From JAVBMJ01 sp031551275 (GTDB taxonomy: Bacteria; Bacteroidota; Bacteroidia; Bacteroidales; Rikenellaceae): a stretch of DNA of 64,000 bases. Within the stretch, counting starts at the first letter, position 1. Every line of letters begins with the position of its first letter. The notes below the pieces were generated by a model that saw nothing but the letters and a program-made list of their open reading frames with translations, was not told the DNA's origin and made no database searches. The DNA is taken from the NCBI GenBank assembly GCA_031551275.1, contig JAVBNX010000001.1, positions 186,001 to 250,000 on the forward strand. The letters are read 5' to 3'. This document shows, in pieces, positions 1 to 7,950 of this stretch. The translations under genes and the position numbers were made by a program.

Positions 1-1
1 G

Positions 2-616
2 GTCAACACATCTTCGGACTTTACCGGGCTTACGTTCGAACGCGCAACCGTTTACGGCGACTGCGATGTGGAGGAGCCCGTGCTGTTCCCCATAACCGAG
101 CGGGGATTCTGTTATATAAACACCCACAATCGGCCGGGCGTCTCCCCCACCCTGACAGTAAACGACGGTACGGTCGAGGCAGGAGGGGGAAGCGGCGAAT
201 TCAGCGCCACAATTACCGGATTACAGCCCGGCGCCGCGTACAAAGTCCGCGCCTATGCGACAAATTACCAGGGAACAACGTACTCGGTTTCCTACGTGAC
301 GTTGCCGATGTATCTGAGCCAGGCGTTCGTCCCTTCCGTGTTTTTGCTGCCGGACATGTACGACCCCATGAAGGTTACCGCGTCGATCTCCCGTGACAAC
401 GGGTATATGATAACGGAAAAAGGGTTCTGCTACAACACGGCGGGAATAACGCCCACGATCAACGACACGAAAGTTGCGGACGGCGGGACAGGGCTCGGGG
501 ATTTCGAGTACTCATTTTCGGGGAAGCCCCCGGGAAGATACCATGTGCGGTCTTACGCCGTCAATAAGGCCGGAACCGGTTATTCGGCAACTACCCAGAC
601 GATAACGGTTCCATAA
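2..616 (+). CDS. FN3-like repeat surface protein, C-terminal part (5' end outside window)
   Basis: The frame is open from base 2, so this is the 3' end of a longer gene; the first in-frame GTG at 68 is internal, not a start. The visible 204 residues contain at least two copies of a roughly 90-residue beta-sandwich repeat. Each copy has an E-(R/K)-G-F-C-Y strand, an S-G-E-F-S-type turn, and a closing strand of the form Y-x-V-R-(A/S)-Y-A-x-N. This pattern is typical of fibronectin-III-like tandem domains in secreted or cell-surface Bacteroidota proteins. No catalytic motif is visible in this part. The protein ends shortly after the last repeat with no recognisable sorting domain. Function is unknown; adhesion or glycan binding is only a guess from domain type. 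Confidence 0.7.
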   Translation, partial: VNTSSDFTGLTFERATVYGDCDVEEPVLFPITERGFCYINTHNRPGVSPTLTVNDGTVEAGGGSGEFSATITGLQPGAAYKVRAYATNYQGTTYSVSYVTLPMYLSQAFVPSVFLLPDMYDPMKVTASISRDNGYMITEKGFCYNTAGITPTINDTKVADGGTGLGDFEYSFSGKPPGRYHVRSYAVNKAGTGYSATTQTITVP

Positions 617-660
617 AAGCAACGCGAAAAAAGCGACAGGAAAAACCGCCGGACGGGAGA

Positions 661-915
661 TCACATCCCGAACCGGTAGCCTATCCGCGATTCGGTCAGC
701 AGCAGGGTGGGCGCGGCCGGGTCGGGTTCGATCTTCTTGCGCAGGCCGGCGATGAAGACCCTCAGGTTCTGGCTCTGGTCGGCGTAGGTAAGGTTTCCCC
801 AGATCTCCCGGATGATCTGCTTGTGGGTAAGCACACAGCCCCGGTTGCGGGCGAAGAGCGACAGGATGGAGTACTCGGTGGAAGTCAGGCGCAACGCCTG
901 CCCCTCCCTGCCAGT
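661..915 (-). pseudogene. Truncated OmpR/KdpE-type response regulator (DNA-binding domain only)
   Basis: The translated piece matches the C-terminal winged-helix DNA-binding domain of OmpR/PhoB-class regulators, closest in feel to KdpE: an L-T-x-x-E-Y opening strand, the V-L-T-H-K-Q-I-I-R-E-I-W-G recognition region, a helix with L-R-V-F-I-A-G-L-R-K-K-I, and a closing G-Y-R-F strand. The receiver domain is absent. Reading upstream in frame gives about seven more plausible residues and then a stop at 916-918, so the gene is cut near its inter-domain linker. The only possible start is an internal TTG at 894. It lies just beyond the 3' end of the long enzyme operon, with 35 bases between, so it may mark the boundary where the locus was inserted. 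It is probably a non-functional remnant; a stand-alone DNA-binding protein is less likely. Confidence 0.6.
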
Positions 916-952
916 TTATGCCGGCCCTGTCTGTTGATCTGCAAGCCTGTAA

Positions 953-3262
953 CTACGATTCTATCCGCCACTGGTCATGCCAGCGTATGACCGGCCTGTC
1001 CTGCTCGAAAGTTACGGGGAGCCAGATGTACCGCCCGTCGATCGCGTTGTCGGGACGCCACCTGTCGCCCAGGTAAAGCAGCGTGCCCGGCTTGCCCTGG
1101 ACCGGGAGGATGTAGGTGCTCTGCGAATCGTAGGTCGTTTCGGTTTTATCGCCCACGCAGGGGTTGCCCAGTTCGGTCCAGGGGCCCCATATCGAGGGGG
1201 CGACGGCGCTGCGCGCGGCGTTCGGCTGCCAACCGGTGCAGCCGGAGCCTATGTAGTAGTATTTGCCCTCCTTCTTGAACAGCGCGGAGGCCTCCATGTA
1301 GCGGTTGATGAAAACACGGACGTACCGGCCAGTATGGGATAAGTAGTCATCCGACAACTCCGCGATATGCAGCGTGCTGTTCGATTCTGAGGAGTAGATG
1401 TGGTAGGCTTTCCCGTCGTCGTCGACGAAAAGGGTCATGTCGCGCGCCATCTGGCCCGTCTTCACGTCGCGCCCGAGAATGTTAAGCGAATCGGGGTGCT
1501 CGCCCTCGAGGTTCCCCCCGAAGAGGTTCCTGTCGAGCACTTCCTGGCGTACCGGCTGTTTGTGGAGGGGAAGCACGTTTTCAGGGTAATGGCCCGGATT
1601 GACGCGTCCGGCGCGCAGGAACGTGTAAGGCCCCGTGATATGGTCGGCGACGGCGACCCCGCTCATCGCCCCGCCATACCCCATGCCCTTGGGTTCCAGG
1701 TGGAACCACATGACGAATTTGCCCGTACGCTCATTATGGATCACTTTGGGGCGCTCCAAGATACAGCCCCTGACGATAAGGCTTTCCGGGTCGTCGCTCA
1801 CGTGCAGGGCGATGCCTTCGTCCGTCCAGTTGTACAGGTCGGTCGACGAATAGCAATGCACCCCGACCTGCGCGGTATTTCCTTCCGTACCCTCGGTTTT
1901 GTGCTCGCCGAACCACCAGTAACGCCCATCGTGGAACAGCATACCTCCGCCGTGGGCGTTGATATGCACCCCGTTGTTGTCCTCCCATATCTCGCCGGGA
2001 TAAAACGCGTCGTATCTCTTTCGGGCGGAATCCTCCGCCAACCGCATCCCGCGCTCGGCCTTGTAGTAGCGCGTCAGGGCCTCGATGTAGTAGTAGTCGG
2101 CGTAGTTGATCGCCGCATCCACCTCCGAGCCTTTGGGCCAATGCCCGGTCGAGTGGACGAGGAAAGAGGGTTTGAGCTTGCCGCCCAGGAACTCCGGCGT
2201 GGAGAGCTCAACCAACATGGATCGCGCATCGTCCCTGTACTTCTCCGCCCGGGCGGGGTCGTCCTCGAGTTGGGAGAGCTCCAGCAGGGCCGAAGCCACG
2301 ATAGCCGCCGCCGAAGCGTCCTTGGGCTCGTCGGGGATGTTGGGGGCGTCGAAATCCCAGTAGGGGACGTACCTACCCTCGGGCAGGCGGTCCAGGTAGA
2401 GGTCGGCGACCTTTTCGGCGAAGCGCAGGAATTTTTTATCCCCGGTCTCGCGGTAAACCACCGTGTAGCCGTAAATGGCCCATGCCTGACCCCGCGCCCA
2501 GAGGGTGCTGTCGGCGTAGCCCTGGTGGGTAACCCCCTTGATGAAATTTCCGGTCAGCGTGTCGTAGACCGTTACGTGGTAGTTGCCGCCGTCCTCCCTG
2601 AAACTGTTCTTCATGGTGGTTTCGGCGTGCTTGGTGGCGATTTCGTACAAATGTTCCCCTCCCCCGTTGCGCGCGGCCCAGTAGAGCATCTCGAGGTTGA
2701 TCATGTTGTCCATGATCGTGTTGTGGGGCCAGTTGTTGGGCTCCACCTCGCGGGGCCACGAAAGGATGGTGCCCACCGTGGGGTTGTAGAGCGTGGCCAG
2801 GGTGTTGGCCGCGTCGATCAGCACCTTTTTATAGGCCGGATCGCCCGTCAGCCGGTAGCCGTTGCCGTAGCTGCAAAAGAGCTGGAATCCCAGGTCGTGG
2901 TCGTAGGCTGGAAGCCCGGTCAGGGGCTCGAGCAGGGCGGTATAGTGCCGGGCGGTTTCCCGGTCCTTTGCCGAGCCCGTATGCTCGTAGTTGTACCACA
3001 AGATACCCGGCCAGAAGCCCACCGTCCATTCGCATATATCGACGGGGACCAGGTTCCACGCCGTTTGCGAATCCAGGATGTTGCGCGGCATTTGGTCCGC
3101 GTAACCTATTTCCGAGATGGTCCTCTCCACCTGGGCGGCGCAGTAATCGAGTTGTTTTTCGACTTCGAACTGCCTGCCGCTCCGGGTGCATGCGCCCAGG
3201 GCGGCAACGGCCAGGGCTATTGCCAGGCAGGGTTTGATCTTGTGCAGTGTACTCATATCCAT
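953..3262 (-). CDS. GH88-GH43 fusion lipoprotein (unsaturated uronyl hydrolase plus GH43)
   Basis: A 769-residue lipoprotein with lipobox L-G-A-C at Cys25. Residues about 30-410 form an (alpha/alpha)6 GH88 domain: the W-T-V-G-F-W-P-G strand near 79-86, D-H-D-L-G-F at 121-126 and I-M-D-N at 183-186 match the two Asp of known unsaturated glucuronyl hydrolases (here D123 and D185). GH88 enzymes hydrate the 4,5-unsaturated uronic acid left by polysaccharide lyases. From about 415 to the end is a second catalytic-type domain with W-E-D-N-N-G, I-N-A-H-G-G-G and W-F-G-E motifs typical of a GH43 five-bladed propeller. The gene is the last of the susC operon, 19 bases after the heparinase-like lyase whose products it probably trims. 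Fusion of the two activities in one chain is unusual; I see no frameshift that would make it an artefact. Start ATG 3262; an internal ATG at 3256 is also possible. Confidence 0.88.
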   Translation of the reverse strand: MDMSTLHKIKPCLAIALAVAALGACTRSGRQFEVEKQLDYCAAQVERTISEIGYADQMPRNILDSQTAWNLVPVDICEWTVGFWPGILWYNYEHTGSAKDRETARHYTALLEPLTGLPAYDHDLGFQLFCSYGNGYRLTGDPAYKKVLIDAANTLATLYNPTVGTILSWPREVEPNNWPHNTIMDNMINLEMLYWAARNGGGEHLYEIATKHAETTMKNSFREDGGNYHVTVYDTLTGNFIKGVTHQGYADSTLWARGQAWAIYGYTVVYRETGDKKFLRFAEKVADLYLDRLPEGRYVPYWDFDAPNIPDEPKDASAAAIVASALLELSQLEDDPARAEKYRDDARSMLVELSTPEFLGGKLKPSFLVHSTGHWPKGSEVDAAINYADYYYIEALTRYYKAERGMRLAEDSARKRYDAFYPGEIWEDNNGVHINAHGGGMLFHDGRYWWFGEHKTEGTEGNTAQVGVHCYSSTDLYNWTDEGIALHVSDDPESLIVRGCILERPKVIHNERTGKFVMWFHLEPKGMGYGGAMSGVAVADHITGPYTFLRAGRVNPGHYPENVLPLHKQPVRQEVLDRNLFGGNLEGEHPDSLNILGRDVKTGQMARDMTLFVDDDGKAYHIYSSESNSTLHIAELSDDYLSHTGRYVRVFINRYMEASALFKKEGKYYYIGSGCTGWQPNAARSAVAPSIWGPWTELGNPCVGDKTETTYDSQSTYILPVQGKPGTLLYLGDRWRPDNAIDGRYIWLPVTFEQDRPVIRWHDQWRIES

Positions 3263-3281
3263 ATCTTTATCTTCATCCGGG

Positions 3282-6008
3282 TTACAGTTTGCCGTAATCC
3301 GTCGCTTTCATTTTTCTGGTTTTTCCGGCCACGGTCAACGTGACCGGTCCGTCGCATGTAAAGTAATATTTCCCGCCCCTAAACTCCACGATGGCCGAGG
3401 TGTCGCTTTGCGAGGCCACCGTAACGCCGTAGGCCGAGATGCGGGTTCCTTTGCCCAGGAAAAGGACAAAATCATTGCCCTGGCGGCTTACCACCGCGTA
3501 ACGCGCCTGGACGGTAATCCCGTCGTGGCTGACGATCTCACTTTGTGGGGAGGAGAAGATGCGGTCGGTGCGTCCCGTGCGGCTCTCCACGGTGATCCCC
3601 ACGAAAGAAGGCGACGCGCCCCGGGGCGAGAAGGAGGCGATCGAAGAGATCGACCGCTCCCCGTCGCACGGTTCGAACACCGCGGCGAAAGGCGCGTCCC
3701 AGGCCGCCCCGTGTTGCCGGGCAGCCAACGTGAGGTAAGGCTCTTTGTCGACCTGGTAGGGCAGCCCGTGTCCCTGGCGGAAAGCCTTGCAGGGCGGCGC
3801 CTTGATGGAGAACACCTCGCGCCCCGGAGAGCCTTTCATCCAGAGGTTCATGCAAATACCTGTCCCGTCGGGCATATGCATCTTCCACACGGCCGTGTAA
3901 TCGTCCGCGGTTTTGGCCGAACGCTTGTCCCACATGTAATCCAGGGCGAAAAGGTGCCCTCCTGCGAATGCCATCTCCGCGCTCGGTTCCAGGGCGAGCG
4001 GATTGCCATGCGCATCGGCGAGGACCATCTCCTGCCCCAGGTTGTGGTAGAAATAGTCGTGGAATTTATCCCCGCCCTGCTGCCTTTTGGAGTGAAAGAT
4101 GTCGATGTAGTAGCCCGACCGTTCGCCCGTGCTCACGATGCCTGTCAGGCGGTTCTGGTCGCTGCGGGTCTCGGGCTCCAGGAAACCCACCTCGCAGAAG
4201 GTCATGCCCGGATAGTAGCCCGATTTGCGTCCGGGGGCCGGATAGCACCCCAAAAGGTCGAAGGGATGGTCGGAAAGCATCTCGGGGTATTTCGACACCC
4301 CGTCCACCATTACCGTGTTGTGGGCCGGGAATTGCGAGTAGTACTCCAGGTAGGGTTTTTCGAAATAGGTGGAGCCGATCCCCGACTCCGCACCCAGCAC
4401 ATACCCTTTGCCGTAGAGCTCGATAGCCACCCCGTTGGAGTGGGCGTGGTTGCCGTAGGAGGCGTATTGGGAGATCATCAACCCGTTCTCGGGGTCGTCG
4501 TATTTGTTGCGCTGCACCAGCCAGCTCACGTTGGGCGCGTAAAAGGTCGGGGTGGCGTAATCGGTTATGCGGCCGGGATTTACTTCCGGGTCGAGCGCCA
4601 GGGGCCGGGTGGTAAACAGCGACTCGATCTGGGGATCGGGTTTTGCCTTGCTTTGCTGCTGAGTGCCGCCGTTCAAAAAGAGGTACATCGCGGTAAATTC
4701 GGCTTCCCGCTCCCGGTCCCCGTATTTTTGCGCCATGCGGACCATGTCGCCCGCCGCCTCTGGGCTCAACGGGCCGTAGTAGGTGTCGCCGAAAGCCGTG
4801 GTCTGCCCGTTGGGGAAGAGGTACTGGGGCAACACCTTGACTGCGTCGTACATGACCGGGAGGTAGGGCAACAGGTTCTGGTCGAAGGTGTTGTCGTAGT
4901 CGCGAATAAAGTTGGTCATGTCCCGCGTAACGCCCACCGCATAGCCCGGACACTCGTTCCAGATGCCGTTTTGGGGGTCGTAGCCGTAAGCCGCGAACTT
5001 TTGGAGCGACCACTGGCGCGCGGACGAGCGGTTCAAAATGTAGTCGATGTAATACCCCCGCCCCTTGCCGTCGGGGTATTCGCCGTTATCCTCCAGCACC
5101 ATGGCCACCTTGAGGATGAATTTGGCCTGGTGGAGGTTCCAGTTGTTGTGCGGCACGCCGTGGGCGATGGTCACATCGATCCACTTCTTCAAAGCAGCCT
5201 GGTAGACGGCGTGCTTTTCGGGATGGCTCCGCGCCACATAGCCGTACAAAAAGTCGTAGGCGTAGGCCAGATGGTTCAACACCCGCTCCTGGATTACCTC
5301 GAAGGTCGACATGCCGACCAGCGTCTGGGCGTGGCCGTGGGCCAGATCGACGGGCACGTTGCGGTAATAAATCCCCGTCAGGTAGGTATCGATAATGCCG
5401 TAGGCGAAACGCGCATACTCCTCCTTGCCCGTCAGCCACCAGAGGAACGCCGCGTCGCGGGCGTGTTTGAGGATCTCCTCGTTGACGCTCTCGATCGCCC
5501 CGCCCGATACGGCGGATTGCTCGACCCACTCCAGCGGGGGGCCTTCTTTGTCCGTGTTGAGGAAATACACCCCCCGGGTGTCGTCCATGTAGGGGACGAT
5601 CTGCTCGAGTTTGGGGCGCTTGTAAGGCGATCCGACCCCGCGCGTGCTGCCGAAACGAACGGTCGGGACAGGGGCCTGCCCATCGGCGTGGGAGTAGACC
5701 CCGCCCCGGATGTAGACGTCGGTGGCGCGGCTTTTCCAGTACATCATCAAACGCGAGAGCATCCAGTCGGGCTGCTTTTCAGTGCGGGCCACGTAGGGGT
5801 CGATCCGGTTTTGGATGCCGTCGAGCACCTCTTTCGCCCAGGGTTCGGCCGCCAGGGTGCGCTCCAACTCCGGTTTTTGTCCGTCGGAGGTCATCAACCG
5901 GGGATGCCCCTGCGGCAGGTCGGCGGGCAGGGGGATATCCTGCCCATAGCCGGAGTTCCACCCTGACAGGGCGGCCCAGAGAGCCAATATTTTAATGCCG
6001 TTTTTCAT
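3282..6008 (-). CDS. Heparinase II/III-family polysaccharide lyase
   Basis: 908 residues with an N-terminal signal peptide of about 23 residues ending at G-Y-G-Q, so secreted or periplasmic. The first half is an alpha/alpha toroid with N-N-W-N-L-H-Q at 288-294. The second half is the beta-sandwich heparinase II/III domain with N-H-A-H-S-N-G at 520-526 and P-A-H-N-T at 561-565. The Asn, His and Tyr in these places are the type used for beta-elimination in this fold. It would cut uronic-acid glycosidic bonds and leave 4,5-unsaturated ends, fitting the GH88 domain of the next gene. The family covers PL12, 15, 17, 21, 33 and others, and I cannot assign one. At over 900 residues it is longer than most. 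It starts one base after the GH127 stop, so the genes are translationally close. Confidence 0.85.
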   Translation of the reverse strand: MKNGIKILALWAALSGWNSGYGQDIPLPADLPQGHPRLMTSDGQKPELERTLAAEPWAKEVLDGIQNRIDPYVARTEKQPDWMLSRLMMYWKSRATDVYIRGGVYSHADGQAPVPTVRFGSTRGVGSPYKRPKLEQIVPYMDDTRGVYFLNTDKEGPPLEWVEQSAVSGGAIESVNEEILKHARDAAFLWWLTGKEEYARFAYGIIDTYLTGIYYRNVPVDLAHGHAQTLVGMSTFEVIQERVLNHLAYAYDFLYGYVARSHPEKHAVYQAALKKWIDVTIAHGVPHNNWNLHQAKFILKVAMVLEDNGEYPDGKGRGYYIDYILNRSSARQWSLQKFAAYGYDPQNGIWNECPGYAVGVTRDMTNFIRDYDNTFDQNLLPYLPVMYDAVKVLPQYLFPNGQTTAFGDTYYGPLSPEAAGDMVRMAQKYGDREREAEFTAMYLFLNGGTQQQSKAKPDPQIESLFTTRPLALDPEVNPGRITDYATPTFYAPNVSWLVQRNKYDDPENGLMISQYASYGNHAHSNGVAIELYGKGYVLGAESGIGSTYFEKPYLEYYSQFPAHNTVMVDGVSKYPEMLSDHPFDLLGCYPAPGRKSGYYPGMTFCEVGFLEPETRSDQNRLTGIVSTGERSGYYIDIFHSKRQQGGDKFHDYFYHNLGQEMVLADAHGNPLALEPSAEMAFAGGHLFALDYMWDKRSAKTADDYTAVWKMHMPDGTGICMNLWMKGSPGREVFSIKAPPCKAFRQGHGLPYQVDKEPYLTLAARQHGAAWDAPFAAVFEPCDGERSISSIASFSPRGASPSFVGITVESRTGRTDRIFSSPQSEIVSHDGITVQARYAVVSRQGNDFVLFLGKGTRISAYGVTVASQSDTSAIVEFRGGKYYFTCDGPVTLTVAGKTRKMKATDYGKL

Positions 6009-6009
6009 C

Positions 6010-7950
6010 TTATCGCTTCAAATCCCAATAGACCACGTAACGCTGGCGGTGGATGCTATACAGCGGTTTGAGGGTCTGCCCGTCCGCGGTGCTGAATTCC
6101 AAAGGCTTTCCATCCACCTGACGCAGGGCCTGCTGCAAACCGCCCGCCCCGATCTCCAGGGTGGTGGACAACCCTTGCGGGATGCGGTAGTCATAGGTGT
6201 AATAATCGTTGTAGAGCGCGGGGTCGGAGAAGGGTGCGGGAGGCGCCATCCCCTCACTGCCCAAGGTGCCCGCCAGCACCAACGGGCCATACATTACGGC
6301 GGCTTTTGCCGGGTCGTCGTTGGCCGCGGCCAACCGCAGCGCCATTTTGTAGCGTACTTCGACCCTGTCGCCGTCCGCCCACCTGCGCTTGACGGGAATG
6401 TATCCCTGCGCGGAGGTTTTCACGGCCCACTTGCGCCCGTTGACCCTGACCTCGACGCCTTGAGCCCACTCGGGATGGCGCAGTTGCAGGGTAAACTCAT
6501 GGGGCGGTCCGGTTTCCTCCGTCCCTATGGTCAGCCTTACGGTCTCCTCCTGGGGGAAGGCGGTTTCGAGTTTAACGGTCACGTTCCTCTCCTTCCAGGT
6601 CAACACCGAAGGGATGAAAAGGTTAAGCATCAGCTCGTCGGAGGTATGGTACCAAATCGCCTCGCCATACTTCGAATGGTTCTCGAAACCCGTGCCCACG
6701 CAGCACCAGAACGAATTTTCGGGCGTGCTGTACACCTTGTGCGCACCCGGGGCCAGGGGCAGGAAGTAGGCCACCATGCCCGACGAGGGGTCTTGCTGGC
6801 CCAAGATGTGGTTGTACAGCGCCCGCTCGTAATAATCGGCGTATTTCGCCTCGCCGCTCCAGCAAAACAGGTGGCGGGTCAGCTTGAGCATGTTGTTGGT
6901 GTTGCAGCTCTCCTGCGTGTAGCCGGTCAGGTTCTCCGATATTTTTCCGGGGGCGATGAATTTCTCTTTGGTGCTGTTGCCGCCCGTGCAGTAGGTCTGG
7001 GTGGAGACCACCTCGTCCCAAAAATAGGTGGCGATCTTCTCCGAGCGCTTGTCGCCCGTCAACTCGCAGCAGCGCGCCTGGGCGGTTACTTTGGGGATAA
7101 AGGTGTTGGCGTGCTTGCCGGCCAACTCGTTCTTGCCTTCTGCCAGGGGGTCGATCACGTCGTTGTGGTAGAAGTACCGGGCCAGCCACTCATGCTGCTC
7201 CTCCCCTGTGATCGCATAGAGGTTCCAGAACGCCTCGCCTACCCCGCCGAATTCGTTGCGGAGCATCAGCCTGCGCTGTTGATCGGTCAAAGGCGACAGT
7301 TTTCCGTATGCCCACCCGGCCATATCCGTGGCGATGTCGAGAGCCTGCTCGTTGCCGCAATAGAGGAATTGGTCGATCAGTCCCGCAAACAGTTTATGAA
7401 GCGTGTACCAGGGCGCCCAGACCCGCTGCCCGGCAATGTTCCGGTCGATCAGGTTTTCAGGCCACGCAGCCAGGAAACCGTTCCCGCCGTGCGTCTTTAA
7501 GGCCTCCTGCACTTGCGCGAGCCCCTGGACCAGGCTGTCCGACTTGGCCTTGTAGCGCTGCTCGCCCGTCGAGGCGTACAAATATGACAGGGCGCTGAGT
7601 ATATGCCCCGTGGTGTGTCCCCGCAGTTCGCAGTCCAGGGACTCCCAGCCGCCCAGTTTTTTGACGGTAAAGTATCCGCCCTCGTTGCCCGCGTAGATGC
7701 CCGCCGATGTGCGGAAGCTATGCAGCAGGCGGTCGACCGGGAGCGAGATCAACCACGCCGAGGTGCGCTCCATGTTTTGTTTGAAAGGCGAATCCAGCAA
7801 CCTGACGTCTGCCAGGTCGAACGCGTACGCCCTGACAGGGCACTCCGCAAAGAGGGGCATATGTCCGTGGTGCTGCCCGGGATAGGCCGACTGCGCGGCG
7901 GCGGTAAGCCCCGGGAGCAAAAACAAAACCGCTATCGCGTACCTCCTCAT
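6010..7950 (-). CDS. GH127/GH146 (DUF1680) beta-L-arabinofuranosidase
   Basis: 646 residues from ATG 7950, which gives a clean signal peptide (R-R-Y start, cleavage after A-A-A-Q). The frame stays open to 8715 but that extension lies over the upstream gene and has no protein-like sequence. The DUF1680 hallmarks are present: E-S-C at 347-349 and W-C-C-V-G-T at 415-420, giving the Glu and three Cys that bind zinc in family enzymes, with C416 matching the nucleophile. A Glu near 329, in the C-T-G-G-N-S-T loop, sits where the acid/base is expected. The family releases beta-L-arabinofuranose, so it should act on arabinose side chains. The start overlaps the GH97 stop by one base (TGATG), indicating coupled translation. 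Whether it belongs to GH127 or GH146 is not decidable by eye. Confidence 0.88.
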   Translation of the reverse strand: MRRYAIAVLFLLPGLTAAAQSAYPGQHHGHMPLFAECPVRAYAFDLADVRLLDSPFKQNMERTSAWLISLPVDRLLHSFRTSAGIYAGNEGGYFTVKKLGGWESLDCELRGHTTGHILSALSYLYASTGEQRYKAKSDSLVQGLAQVQEALKTHGGNGFLAAWPENLIDRNIAGQRVWAPWYTLHKLFAGLIDQFLYCGNEQALDIATDMAGWAYGKLSPLTDQQRRLMLRNEFGGVGEAFWNLYAITGEEQHEWLARYFYHNDVIDPLAEGKNELAGKHANTFIPKVTAQARCCELTGDKRSEKIATYFWDEVVSTQTYCTGGNSTKEKFIAPGKISENLTGYTQESCNTNNMLKLTRHLFCWSGEAKYADYYERALYNHILGQQDPSSGMVAYFLPLAPGAHKVYSTPENSFWCCVGTGFENHSKYGEAIWYHTSDELMLNLFIPSVLTWKERNVTVKLETAFPQEETVRLTIGTEETGPPHEFTLQLRHPEWAQGVEVRVNGRKWAVKTSAQGYIPVKRRWADGDRVEVRYKMALRLAAANDDPAKAAVMYGPLVLAGTLGSEGMAPPAPFSDPALYNDYYTYDYRIPQGLSTTLEIGAGGLQQALRQVDGKPLEFSTADGQTLKPLYSIHRQRYVVYWDLKR

